This document shows positions 57,158 through 64,000 of a DNA stretch of 64,000 nt, one piece after another. This DNA comes from Chryseobacterium sp. MEBOG06 (GTDB taxonomy: Bacteria > Bacteroidota > Bacteroidia > Flavobacteriales > Weeksellaceae). Each line of letters begins with the position of its first letter. The stretch's first letter is position 1. The notes below the pieces were generated by a model. It was not told where the DNA came from, did not search any database, and was given only the letters and a program-made list of their open reading frames with translations. Both the position numbers and the translations under genes were made by a program. Location: assembly GCF_021869765.1 (NCBI RefSeq), contig NZ_CP084580.1, positions 1,984,001 to 2,048,000 on the forward strand, in the 5' to 3' direction.

Positions 57158-57768
57158 TACTGGCTCCGTTTCTCAGTGAGAAGCAGGAAGTCAAAATTCT
57201 TGAAAAAGCTCCGGAGAAAAAAGAAATGAAGGCAGAACAACCCCTGCCATCTGAAACTCTTGATGAAGCTGTTATTACGAAAACAACAAAACCACTATCC
57301 AGACCTGGAATTTCTTCTGGCTTCAGTATCAATTCTTTTATAAACAAAGAAGAAAAAGTAAAGACCGTAGAAGATACTACTGTAAAAACTGAAAACCTTT
57401 CTGCACATCATTTTACAGATACAGACCTGCAGATGGAGTGGAAAATAATGCTTAAACAGCTGCAGATAAAAAATAACTTTGTCTTTAATGCAGTAAAAAC
57501 CTTCAAACTGGTAAAAGCTGAAGAGAATAAAATCAAAGTTTTATTCCCATCTGATTCTGCCAAAGTGGAATTTGATAAAATAAGTGGAGAATTTTTTAAT
57601 CATTTCAGAAAAAAAGTTCACAACCATATTATTGAGGTAGAATACGTGAGAGACGTTGAAAATCTGAAGATTGAGGTAGTCACCAAAAGAAAAATATTCG
57701 AGAAATTCATCGAAAAAAATCCACTTTTAAAAGATCTTGATGATTTAATGAAGTTTGATTTGACATAA
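57151..57768 (+). CDS. dnaX: tau-specific C-terminal part of DnaX (-1 frame)
   Basis: An open frame from the A-tract to 57768. It begins FLILAPFLSEKQEV, passes a variable, polar linker (EKKEMKAEQPLPSE to about 57400), then a folded C-terminal domain with FTDTDLQMEWKIMLKQLQIK and VEYVRDVENLKIEVVTKRK. This corresponds to the C-terminal region that flavobacterial DnaX proteins normally have in one piece. It has no independent start before 57226, so it is reached only by slippage, frameshifting or correction of a sequencing error. Confidence 0.8.
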   Translation, partial: FLILAPFLSEKQEVKILEKAPEKKEMKAEQPLPSETLDEAVITKTTKPLSRPGISSGFSINSFINKEEKVKTVEDTTVKTENLSAHHFTDTDLQMEWKIMLKQLQIKNNFVFNAVKTFKLVKAEENKIKVLFPSDSAKVEFDKISGEFFNHFRKKVHNHIIEVEYVRDVENLKIEVVTKRKIFEKFIEKNPLLKDLDDLMKFDLT

Positions 57769-57782
57769 TTTTTATATATTTG
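57754..57782 (+). promoter_or_regulatory. promoter of the leader peptide/DAHP synthase transcript
   Basis: TTTG at 57754-57757, a 17-bp spacer, and TATATTTG at 57775-57782 (perfect TAnnTTTG). Predicted transcription start near 57788, leaving a leader of about 375 bases. Confidence 0.75.
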
Positions 57783-57865
57783 TCAAAGATTTTTGTTCAA
57801 AATAAGTTTTTGACAAAAACAAATTGTAACTAGAAACGCTAAAACAAAGACATTTCCAGAGAAAA

Positions 57866-57994
57866 ATGGAAAAATTAGTACATACATACCAGTCTTTTTT
57901 TGCACCCGCTAATTTTTTTAGCGGTTATTTTAGCTTTTCTGCTTCTTATTATAGAAATTTTAGAACGTATTACCGATTTTATTGGTATTGCTAA
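57866..57994 (+). CDS. Phe/Tyr-rich leader peptide of the DAHP synthase/chorismate mutase gene
   Basis: A 42-codon frame from ATG 57866 to TAA 57992-57994. It contains 8 Phe, 8 Tyr and 1 Trp, with runs such as SFFAPANFF, SASYYRNFRTYYRF and FYWYC. The next gene makes the first enzyme of the aromatic pathway fused to chorismate mutase, the branch enzyme for Phe and Tyr. This is what an attenuation leader should look like: ribosome stalling at Phe/Tyr codons when these amino acids are short. An internal hairpin (57906-57924) and competing hairpins downstream are listed separately. Confidence 0.82.
   Translation: MEKLVHTYQSFFAPANFFSGYFSFSASYYRNFRTYYRFYWYC
57906..57924 (+). promoter_or_regulatory. 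hairpin inside the leader-peptide frame
   Basis: CCGCTAA (57906-57912) pairs with TTAGCGG (57918-57924) around a five-T loop, followed by TTATTTTAG. It is terminator-like, and covers codons 14-20 of the leader, just beyond the first Phe-Phe pair. Confidence 0.6.
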
Positions 57995-58016
57995 TTAAAT
58001 TTCTTTCCAAAAAATA

Positions 58017-58116
58017 CAGGAGAAGTAGAGCCCTTTTATTTTCCTGATTCCTTTAAACAATTTTGAACGGCATTTTTTGAAAAGAATTATAAAGTAAATT
58101 TTATAATCAAAGGGCT
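58017..58116 (+). promoter_or_regulatory. competing hairpins between leader peptide and DAHP synthase gene
   Basis: CAGGAGAA (58017-58024) can pair with TTTTCCTG (58039-58046), holding AGCCCTTT (58029-58036) in its loop. That same segment can pair with AAAGGGCT (58109-58116), with ATTATAAA/TTTATAAT (58086-58107) stacked inside. The two folds exclude each other, as expected of a switch. There is no obvious T-run terminator, so the outcome is unresolved. Confidence 0.5.
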
Positions 58117-58164
58117 ATTGCTGTGAACTTCAAAAAAATATAAAAAAACAATAAAATTTAGAAT

Positions 58165-59247
58165 ATGAATTTAAAAGATTTAAAAAACGAGTGGATCAAT
58201 GAGCTTACACAACCTCTAATGATCGCAGGACCATGTAGTGCAGAAAGTGAAGCTCAGATGCTTGAAACAGCTAGAAGGATTAAAGAATCCAATGCTCAGG
58301 TATCCGTTTTTCGTGCAGGAATCTGGAAGCCTCGTACTAAACCTAATGGTTTCGAGGGAGTTGGTGTAATTGGTCTGAACTGGCTAAAAAAAGTAAAAGA
58401 AGAATACGGATTTAAAACCGCTACCGAAGTTGCTAATGCTCACCATGTATTTGCTGCTTTAGAGGCGGATGTAGATGTTCTTTGGATAGGAGCACGTTCT
58501 ACAGTAAACCCTTTTACAGTACAGGAAATCGCAATGGCTTTAAGAGGAACAGATAAGCCGGTATTCATTAAAAACCCTGTAAATCCGGACCTTGCATTGT
58601 GGATTGGAGCTCTGGAAAGACTTTTAGGACAGGATATTAAAAACTTGGGAGTTATCCACAGAGGATTTTCTACTTACCAAAAAACAAAATACAGAAACAA
58701 TCCTAACTGGCAGATTGCTCTTGATTTCAAAAGCCAGTTCCCTAATATTCCAATGCTGATAGATCCATCTCACATTTGTGGAAATAGGACAGGATTGGCA
58801 GACATTACCCAGGAAGCTCTTAACGTAGGGTACCAGGGGGCAATTATCGAGACACACTGCAATCCTGACGAAGCATGGAGTGATGCTTCTCAGCAGATTA
58901 CTCCTGAAGTATTGGCAGAGCTTATCAGTAATCTGAAAGTAAGAAGTACTGATCTTGCAGGTTTTGAAGGTGAAATGGGAAGGCACAGAACATTGATTTC
59001 TGATCTTGACTTCCAATTGATTGAACTTCTTTCTCAGAGAATGAAGATTTCTGAAAAAATCGGAAAACTTAAAAAGGAAAATGATATTGCGATCTTCCAG
59101 CCGGAACGTTGGAAAGTAATTACAGAATACGCAAATCAAAAAGCTAAAGAAACAGGAATGTCTCATGAGTTTATTGAAAAAGTTTTCAAAGCGATTCACG
59201 AAGAGTCTATTGAAGTTCAGAATAATATTATGATCGACAAGAAATAG
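58165..59247 (+). CDS. bifunctional DAHP synthase/chorismate mutase
   Basis: A 360-residue fusion. Residues 1-265 are a type I-beta (KDO8P-like) DAHP synthase with AGPCSAES, FRAGIWKPRTKPNGFEG, the metal-binding His in IDPSHICGNR, and IETHCNPDEAWSDA. Residues about 270-350 form an AroQ-class chorismate mutase (RTLISDLDFQLIELLSQRMK and KIGKLKKENDI). The mutase domain commonly works as the feedback sensor for prephenate or aromatic products. It commits carbon to aromatic amino acids. It is preceded by an aromatic-rich leader peptide, implying attenuation in addition. Confidence 0.95.
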   Translation: MNLKDLKNEWINELTQPLMIAGPCSAESEAQMLETARRIKESNAQVSVFRAGIWKPRTKPNGFEGVGVIGLNWLKKVKEEYGFKTATEVANAHHVFAALEADVDVLWIGARSTVNPFTVQEIAMALRGTDKPVFIKNPVNPDLALWIGALERLLGQDIKNLGVIHRGFSTYQKTKYRNNPNWQIALDFKSQFPNIPMLIDPSHICGNRTGLADITQEALNVGYQGAIIETHCNPDEAWSDASQQITPEVLAELISNLKVRSTDLAGFEGEMGRHRTLISDLDFQLIELLSQRMKISEKIGKLKKENDIAIFQPERWKVITEYANQKAKETGMSHEFIEKVFKAIHEESIEVQNNIMIDKK

Positions 59248-59400
59248 GCATAAGAATTATGATATAGGATAAGAGAATTTGCTCCTGTTCTATTGATTAA
59301 GTGCTTAAAAATAATATCAGGGCTTAGGGTATCAGGATCTAGGGGAGAATTAAAATATTTGTTTTACCCTATTTTCTAAACCCTAAGCCCTAATTTCTTA
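59241..59400 (+). repeat. second heptad-repeat element (TAGGGCT type) before rsgA
   Basis: A perfect 12-bp inverted repeat AGGGCTTAGGGT (59319-59330) with ACCCTAAGCCCT (59380-59391), embedded in 7-mers: CAGGGCT TAGGGTA TCAGGAT on the left, CTAAACC CTAAGCC CTAATTT on the right. It has the same architecture as spacers A-H with a different unit. Confidence 0.65.
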
Positions 59401-59406
59401 TATTTG
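59399..59406 (+). promoter_or_regulatory. TATATTTG -7 box of rsgA
   Basis: A perfect TAnnTTTG 16 bases before ATG 59422; it begins in the last bases of the heptad element, so the repeat abuts the promoter. Confidence 0.55.
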
Positions 59407-59421
59407 CATCTAGTATTATCT

Positions 59422-60348
59422 ATGAAAGGAAAAATCATTAAATCTACAGGAAGTTGGTATCAGGTTTTGGAATTGGATACAAACAGAATTTTCGAAGCCA
59501 GAATCAGGGGGAAATTTAAATTAATTAAAACTAGGCTTACCAATCCGCTTGCTGTAGGAGATTTTGTTGAGTTTCAACTGGAACAGGATGATATTGCATG
59601 GATTACTAAAATAGAACCACGGCATAATTATCTGATCAGAAAATCTGTAAACCTTTCAAAAGAGGCTCATATTATTGCTTCCAATATTGATTTGGCCTGT
59701 TTTATTTTTACACTGAAACACCCTGAAACCTCTCTGGGATTTCTGGATAGATTTCTTGCCTGCTGTGAGGCTTATAACATAAAACCGCTGATTCTCTTTA
59801 ATAAAATCGACGTTCTTCATGAAGAAGAAATTGAAATCGTAAAAGATGTGGAATTTATTTATCAGGAAATAGGGTACAATACACTGGAAATTTCTTCGTA
59901 TTCTCAATTGAACCTTGATCAGCTTCAGGAGCTTCTTAAAGATAAAACTTCCGTATTCTTCGGCCATTCAGGCTGTGGAAAATCAACATTAGTAAATGCA
60001 TTGCAACCAGGATTAAACCTGAAAACTTCGGAGATTTCCGATACTCACCTAAAAGGAAAACATACAACAACATTTGCTCAGATGCATTTCTGGCATTTTG
60101 GAGGAAATGTTATTGATACTCCTGGTGTTCGTGAATTTGCGATGATCGATATTCAGAAAGAAGAAGTTCAGCATTATTTCCCTGAAATTTTCAAAAAAAG
60201 GGAAGAATGCAAATTTCACAATTGCCTCCACGTGAACGAGCCAAAGTGCGCGGTTATTGATGCACTTGAAACTGAAGAAATTCAGCATTCCCGATATGCC
60301 ACTTACATTAAGCTAATGGACGAAGCAGAAGAAGCTTCTCAGAAATAA
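59422..60348 (+). CDS. rsgA: ribosome small-subunit-dependent GTPase A
   Basis: A 308-residue circularly permuted GTPase that matures the 30S subunit. The N-terminal OB domain (1-75) starts KGKIIKSTGSWYQVLE. G4 (LFNKIDV) precedes G1 (GHSGCGKSTLVNAL) and G3 (IDTPGVREF), the permuted order typical of RsgA. The C-terminal zinc finger has CKFHNCLHVNEPKC. ATG 59422 gives the standard start; a TTG six codons upstream is inside the promoter. Confidence 0.95.
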   Translation: MKGKIIKSTGSWYQVLELDTNRIFEARIRGKFKLIKTRLTNPLAVGDFVEFQLEQDDIAWITKIEPRHNYLIRKSVNLSKEAHIIASNIDLACFIFTLKHPETSLGFLDRFLACCEAYNIKPLILFNKIDVLHEEEIEIVKDVEFIYQEIGYNTLEISSYSQLNLDQLQELLKDKTSVFFGHSGCGKSTLVNALQPGLNLKTSEISDTHLKGKHTTTFAQMHFWHFGGNVIDTPGVREFAMIDIQKEEVQHYFPEIFKKREECKFHNCLHVNEPKCAVIDALETEEIQHSRYATYIKLMDEAEEASQK

Positions 60349-60840
60349 TCAGAATATCTCATAAATAGGAGTTGTAACAGATTGGCATAGATCAACCTGT
60401 CAGTTAGCTGTATGTCACATAAAATGAAATGATGGCACATAATGCTGTTATTTGTGACTTTATGTCATTTCTGTCAGACTCAAAAAGAGATTTAAATTAG
60501 CCTTTTTTTTATTTTTTGAAAAATTTGCCGTTTGCGGTTAAAAAAGGTCATGCTTATAAATATGGTTAAACACCGGTTTGAAATAAAAAATGATTTTTTT
60601 TTACTTTTTCCATTAATTTTTTTTAGCTTTTGGAATAAGTCCACTTTTTCGGAAGAGTTTTTTTGATATTAACTCTACTTTTTTTGATTTTATTCTATCC
60701 TATAATTTCTGAATTTGTAAAGACAATAAAAAAGTTGTTTATGTCATTGACTACTATTGAAGCAATGTCATGAAGATATGATTCTATATGGTTTTTCAGG
60801 CTGTAATATCATTAAAGAAGTGGTGTGTTTTTTGCCAATA

Positions 60841-60862
60841 AAAAACCCAGCCGAAGCTGGGT
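60841..60862 (-). terminator. tetraloop hairpin terminator on the minus strand
   Basis: ACCCAGC (60845-60851), loop CGAA, GCTGGGT (60856-60862). Read on the minus strand it is followed by TTTTT, so it would end a minus transcript, but no minus gene lies in front of it. Confidence 0.6.
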
Positions 60863-61009
60863 AAAAACTAATAACCATGAAAACTCAAATTAAACATGAG
60901 AATCGAAATAAAATAAACAATTACTGTGCCAAACTTTAGTACATGATTTCTTAATAAAAGTTATTTTTGTGTTAAAAAAAATTAAAATAAAAATCAAAGA
61001 TATTTTTTG

Positions 61010-61017
61010 TAATTTTG
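61010..61017 (+). promoter_or_regulatory. TAATTTTG -7 box of ndk
   Basis: A perfect TAnnTTTG 23 bases before ATG 61041. Confidence 0.55.
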
Positions 61018-61040
61018 CGCCATTAAAAAAATATACATTT

Positions 61041-61457
61041 ATGTCTAACATTACATTCACTATGATTAAGCCTGATGCAGTTGCTGACGGACATATCGGT
61101 GCAATATTGGGTAAGATTGCTGAAGGAGGTTTTAAAATCAAAGCTTTAAAATTAACTCAGCTTACAGTTGCTGATGCAAAAAAATTCTATGAAGTACACG
61201 CTGAAAGACCATTTTATGGTGAATTAGTAGAATTTATGAGCTCTGGTCCTATCGTTGCTGCTGTTCTTGAAAAAGATAATGCAGTGGAGGACTTCAGAAC
61301 ATTAATTGGTTCTACGAACCCTGCTGATGCAGCAGAAGGTACAATCAGAAAAATGTTTGCAAGAAGCATCGGGGAAAATGCAGTTCACGGTTCAGATTCT
61401 GACGAGAATGCATTGATCGAAGCTCAGTTCCATTTTTCAGGAAGAGAGATTTTCTAA
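61041..61457 (+). CDS. ndk: nucleoside-diphosphate kinase
   Basis: A 138-residue enzyme balancing NTP pools by phosphate transfer through His116 in [28 protein letters not shown] at the start and [15 protein letters not shown] in the nucleotide site are canonical. ATG 61041 gives the family N-terminus; a frame extension to 60969 runs through the promoter and is rejected. It is a single gene with its own terminator. Confidence 0.97.
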   Translation: MSNITFTMIKPDAVADGHIGAILGKIAEGGFKIKALKLTQLTVADAKKFYEVHAERPFYGELVEFMSSGPIVAAVLEKDNAVEDFRTLIGSTNPADAAEGTIRKMFARSIGENAVHGSDSDENALIEAQFHFSGREIF

Positions 61458-61476
61458 GCAGATCATCTTACAAAAT

Positions 61477-61516
61477 AAAAATCCGGAGAATCATTTTTCT
61501 CCGGATTTTGTTTTTT
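61477..61516. terminator. terminator between ndk and the fucosidase gene
   Basis: AAAATCCGGAGAA (61477-61490 region) with TCTCCGGATTTT (to 61509), then TGTTTTTTAT. It serves ndk and, with its A-rich left side, also the convergent gene. Confidence 0.9.
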
Positions 61517-61544
61517 ATATCAAATCTCAGCGCCAGAGCCATTT

Positions 61545-63392
61545 CTAAAGATTGTTTTCAATAGCGCCTACCTTTTCTCTGTAAAGTTCAAGAGGTTTAT
61601 TTAGCAAGACGGCAATCACAGTCATATTTTTATCAATCTTTTCTTTCGGAATATCAATATAAATAATACCAGGCCTGTCACTCCAGTAAAGTTTATTGTA
61701 GATATCGTGAGACAGTAATGTTCCTTCACCTACAATTCTAATTCTTGAAATTTCGTTTTTTATTCCTTTTACAGCAATGGGCCCAGAAGGAATTCCTTCA
61801 ACGAAAAGATAGAGCGTCTGTTTATCTTTTGAAAGAGCACTCATTCCTGAATAATGACCTCCAGGTAACCCTTTTTCCGTTTCAAAAATAGCCTCCGCAT
61901 TTTTACTGATCCAGTTTATTATTTCAGGATTGGTTTTAGCTGTTTTCTTAATCTTTATATCAAGGCCGCCACTGGTAAGTCCGGAAAAACTAAGAAGATT
62001 ATCTGTATTCTGAAAGCTATTGATTAAATCATATACAGCCAATTTAGTGTTTTTATTTTCCAGAAGCTGATGGAGTGGTATTGCTTCATTTTTAAAATCT
62101 GTGAGGAAAATGGATGGAATATCAAAAACCAATTCTACAACAGTGACATCTTTGTCAAACTTAACTTTTGAGAAGTTCAGCGTCAGCGTTTTTTCATGAT
62201 TATAATCCATGTCAATTACAGCCTGATCATCTCCAATGATACTTGCTGAGCTGGGTTTCGTTGCCAATCCATAGATCTTTGTAAAACTTTTAACTTCTTC
62301 CAGATAAAGGAACAGCGATTTTTTTGAGGCTGATAAACCTGATTTTCCTTTATAATTTTCAAACGGAATTCCGTGGTCTGTTTCATAGACCGCTTTTTTG
62401 TTCTTAGAAGTCCATCTGCCTAGGTTTTTTAATATTTCGACCTGTTTTTCAGGTAAGGTTCCATCAGATTTTGGCCCGATATCAAGAAGAAGATTGCCTC
62501 CCATACTGATGACATCTGCCAGTGTGCGGATGATCATATTAGGCGTTTTGTAATGAGTGTCGTAAGGTTGATATCCCCAGGAGTCATTCATGGTATAGCA
62601 AAGCTCCCAGTACGGATGCAGAGGAGCAGTAACCGGAATACCCTGTTCAGGAGTATCATAGTCTCCATGATTATTGAGCCTGGAATTGATAATAATATTG
62701 GAATTGTATTTTTTAAGAAGATTCAGGGTCTGGGAAGATTCCCATTCTTCAGAAGTATGTTCCCAATCTCCGTCAAACCATAACAGATCGGGCTTGTATT
62801 GAGTTGAAAGCTCTGTAAGCTGAGTTTGATAATATTGAATAAAATTCTGCCATCGTTTTGGGTCATTTTTTATTTCATAACGTTTTTTTGTCCGCGTGTT
62901 GATGTCGTAATAAGGATGACTCCAGTCCGGAAGTGAAAAGTAAAGCCCCGTCTTCAATCCTGAATTTTTAAGAGAAGAAATGAAAGGACTTAAAACATCT
63001 TTTTTTGCTAAAGAATTATGAGGAATAGTAGTCGCATTTTCTGCTTTAGAGTTCCAAAGGGAAATACCGTCATGATGTTTTGTCGTAATGACTGCGTATT
63101 TGGCCCCCGATTCTTTAATCAGGTTTACCCATTGTTCAGGCTGATATTTTGAAGCTGAAAAACCATTCAGCTGTTTCATATAATTATCATGATTAATATA
63201 ATTGTTGAAGAATGACCAGGATTCAGAGATTCCGTTCACGGAGTAAATTCCCCAATGAATAAAAATTCCCAGTTTGGCATTTTTGAACCATTCCATTTTA
63301 TTGCTGTTTTCAACTGACTGAACCTGCGCATCGATACTTTTTGCTGATACGATCAATCCAAGGAAAACAGCTTTAATCAGACCATTTTTCAT
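61545..63392 (-). CDS. secreted GH29 alpha-L-fucosidase
   Basis: A 615-residue glycoside hydrolase. A signal peptide (residues 1-22, ends SIDAQ) is followed by the GH29 barrel: KLGIFIHWGIYSVNGISESW, the paired His in ITTKHHDGISLW (106-107), and the nucleophile Asp207 in LLWFDGDWEH. About 250 C-terminal residues form beta-sandwich domains, including two similar segments with an ETDHGIPF/ETEKGLPG motif. It releases terminal alpha-fucose from glycans in the periplasm or outside. No SusCD pair or other glycosidase adjoins it. Confidence 0.92.
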   Translation of the reverse strand: MKNGLIKAVFLGLIVSAKSIDAQVQSVENSNKMEWFKNAKLGIFIHWGIYSVNGISESWSFFNNYINHDNYMKQLNGFSASKYQPEQWVNLIKESGAKYAVITTKHHDGISLWNSKAENATTIPHNSLAKKDVLSPFISSLKNSGLKTGLYFSLPDWSHPYYDINTRTKKRYEIKNDPKRWQNFIQYYQTQLTELSTQYKPDLLWFDGDWEHTSEEWESSQTLNLLKKYNSNIIINSRLNNHGDYDTPEQGIPVTAPLHPYWELCYTMNDSWGYQPYDTHYKTPNMIIRTLADVISMGGNLLLDIGPKSDGTLPEKQVEILKNLGRWTSKNKKAVYETDHGIPFENYKGKSGLSASKKSLFLYLEEVKSFTKIYGLATKPSSASIIGDDQAVIDMDYNHEKTLTLNFSKVKFDKDVTVVELVFDIPSIFLTDFKNEAIPLHQLLENKNTKLAVYDLINSFQNTDNLLSFSGLTSGGLDIKIKKTAKTNPEIINWISKNAEAIFETEKGLPGGHYSGMSALSKDKQTLYLFVEGIPSGPIAVKGIKNEISRIRIVGEGTLLSHDIYNKLYWSDRPGIIYIDIPKEKIDKNMTVIAVLLNKPLELYREKVGAIENNL

Positions 63393-63753
63393 GTATATAT
63401 TTATTTTAATATTAAATATAAATAAAGAATATTAGAGTATAGAATAGTTTGCTCTTATTTACTGATAATTCATCACAGAACGTTCCTTTTTTTGTTGTAT
63501 CTTTATTCTGAGCCTATTTTTTTAAATGTTCTCTGTCAAATTAGAAGCGATATTTCCGAGGTTGTCCGCTGACAGATTGTCGTTAATGTAAGGGTTTACC
63601 AATGGTTCTGCTGCTATCGATATGAACATACATCGATCTCAGAAATGGAGAAAACTGTAACATAAAGACTGTTCAGAAGATAGTGCAGAAAGTAGAAAAG
63701 CAGGGGGATGATTATAAATGGAACACTTATTGTAAATTTATCTAAAAGAAATT
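63393..63753. other. intergenic region upstream of the RiPP precursor gene
   Basis: About 360 bases. A TAAATTTA box at 63733-63740, 14 bases before the precursor start, could be its -7 element. No hairpin or gene was recognised. Confidence 0.35.
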
Positions 63754-63975
63754 ATGAAAATTCCAACAATATTAATGGCTGGATTATTAGCAGCAGGAGT
63801 GTCTGCACAGACGACAAAACCTGCGGGTAAGACTAAAAAGCCTGTAAAGAAAGTAAAAAAAGCAACCAGTCCCGATACTCCTGAGAAACCAAAACCGGGG
63901 ATTCCTAAAACGGTTGTAAAAAAAGATACCCTTGTTCTTCGCGGGCATGGCTGTCCGGCCTGCGGAATGGGATAA
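63754..63975 (+). CDS. small exported Cys-rich peptide, probable MNIO-class (chryseobasin-like) RiPP precursor
   Basis: A 73-residue peptide. A Sec-type signal sequence (MKIPTILMAGLLAAGVSAQ) leads into a Lys/Pro-rich spacer of about 35 residues, then VVKKDTLVLRGHGCPACGMG at the very end. A signal-like leader with two C-terminal cysteines in CPACG fits precursors modified by DUF692 (MNIO) iron enzymes, and closely resembles the ChrA-type precursors known from Chryseobacterium. The next gene starts 2 bases later and opens MTKPLLG, in keeping with a DUF692 enzyme, but the window ends there. A copper-related bufferin-like role is the alternative. Confidence 0.75.
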   Translation: MKIPTILMAGLLAAGVSAQTTKPAGKTKKPVKKVKKATSPDTPEKPKPGIPKTVVKKDTLVLRGHGCPACGMG

Positions 63976-63977
63976 AA

Positions 63978-64000
63978 ATGACAAAGCCACTATTGGGATT
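63978..64000 (+). CDS. start of a gene cut by the window edge, possibly a DUF692/MNIO enzyme
   Basis: ATG at 63978, two bases after the precursor stop, reads MTKPLLG and continues past the edge. A KPxLG start is common in DUF692 proteins. Seven residues are too few for a firm call; the operon spacing and neighbour carry most of the weight. Confidence 0.45.

Larger units (their letters stand above)
60349..61040. other. long AT-rich region upstream of ndk
   Basis: Nearly 700 bases. It contains poly-T/A stretches, the minus-strand terminator at 60841-60862, a 20-codon frame at 60877-60939 ([20 protein letters not shown]) of unknown status, and the ndk promoter box. Confidence 0.4.

Noticed and set aside
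58624..59199. 191-codon minus frame opposite the DAHP synthase/chorismate mutase gene
   Set aside because: A shadow of a firmly identified gene; its product is rich in Phe, Cys and Ser, as usual for antisense frames.

Overview
The window looks like a chromosomal segment of a Flavobacteriia member, most likely Chryseobacterium or a close Weeksellaceae relative. The evidence is low GC, the Bacteroidota promoter signature (TTG or TTTG, about 17-20 bp, then TAnnTTTG), almost no Shine-Dalgarno sequences, TonB receptors with a carboxypeptidase-regulatory-like N-terminus, a chromosomal TetX-like monooxygenase, and a DUF692/MNIO-type RiPP precursor ending in a CPACG motif. No tRNA or rRNA gene was seen.

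Layout. 1-9.3 kb: mreB, a secreted HExxH protein, a TonB-type outer-membrane receptor divergent from a LytS/LytTR-like two-component pair, a rifampin ADP-ribosyltransferase with an extra helical N-terminus, and a secreted esterase. 9.3-17.6 kb: two AraC regulators, an SDR/MFS pair, a yellow-family protein with an aldo/keto reductase, the remnant of a second copy of the HExxH protein, and a class II cyclic-nucleotide phosphodiesterase. 17.7-22.7 kb: mannitol catabolism (LacI regulator, mannitol dehydrogenase, MFS sugar transporter, fructokinase) with a twin operator. 22.7-35 kb: a cobalamin riboswitch, then the methylcitrate cycle (prpB, prpC, prpD) and a complete valine branch (mmsA, acyl-CoA dehydrogenase, 3-hydroxyisobutyryl-CoA hydrolase, mmsB, enoyl-CoA hydratase), closed by an opposing Lrp regulator. 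35-38 kb: a second cobalamin riboswitch and metE. 38-43 kb: an EamA transporter, a decayed S41 peptidase broken by an IS3-type remnant, a DyP peroxidase and a bestrophin. 43-53.7 kb: PhzF, a TetX-like protein with a divergent AraC regulator, an MFS exporter, a LuxR response regulator with a large propeller sensor kinase, and small genes. 54-64 kb: an alpha-oxoamine synthase with a TetR regulator, dnaX split at an A11 tract, an aromatic-rich leader peptide ahead of the DAHP synthase/chorismate mutase fusion, rsgA, ndk, a GH29 fucosidase, and the start of a RiPP operon cut by the window edge.

How the genes work together. Valine degradation yields propionyl-CoA, and the methylcitrate cycle disposes of it without vitamin B12. 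MetE is the B12-independent methionine synthase. Both units sit behind B12 riboswitches, so low B12 should switch both on. From prpC onwards, every gap between genes of the valine/propionate unit is filled by inverted arms of degenerate 7-bp repeats, and one gap also holds an antisense four-helix-bundle (S23-like) gene with a frameshifted start. The observations most worth following are these heptad-repeat spacers, the Phe/Tyr leader peptide, the B12 control of the valine/methylcitrate genes, the dnaX slippage tract and the RiPP precursor at the right edge.
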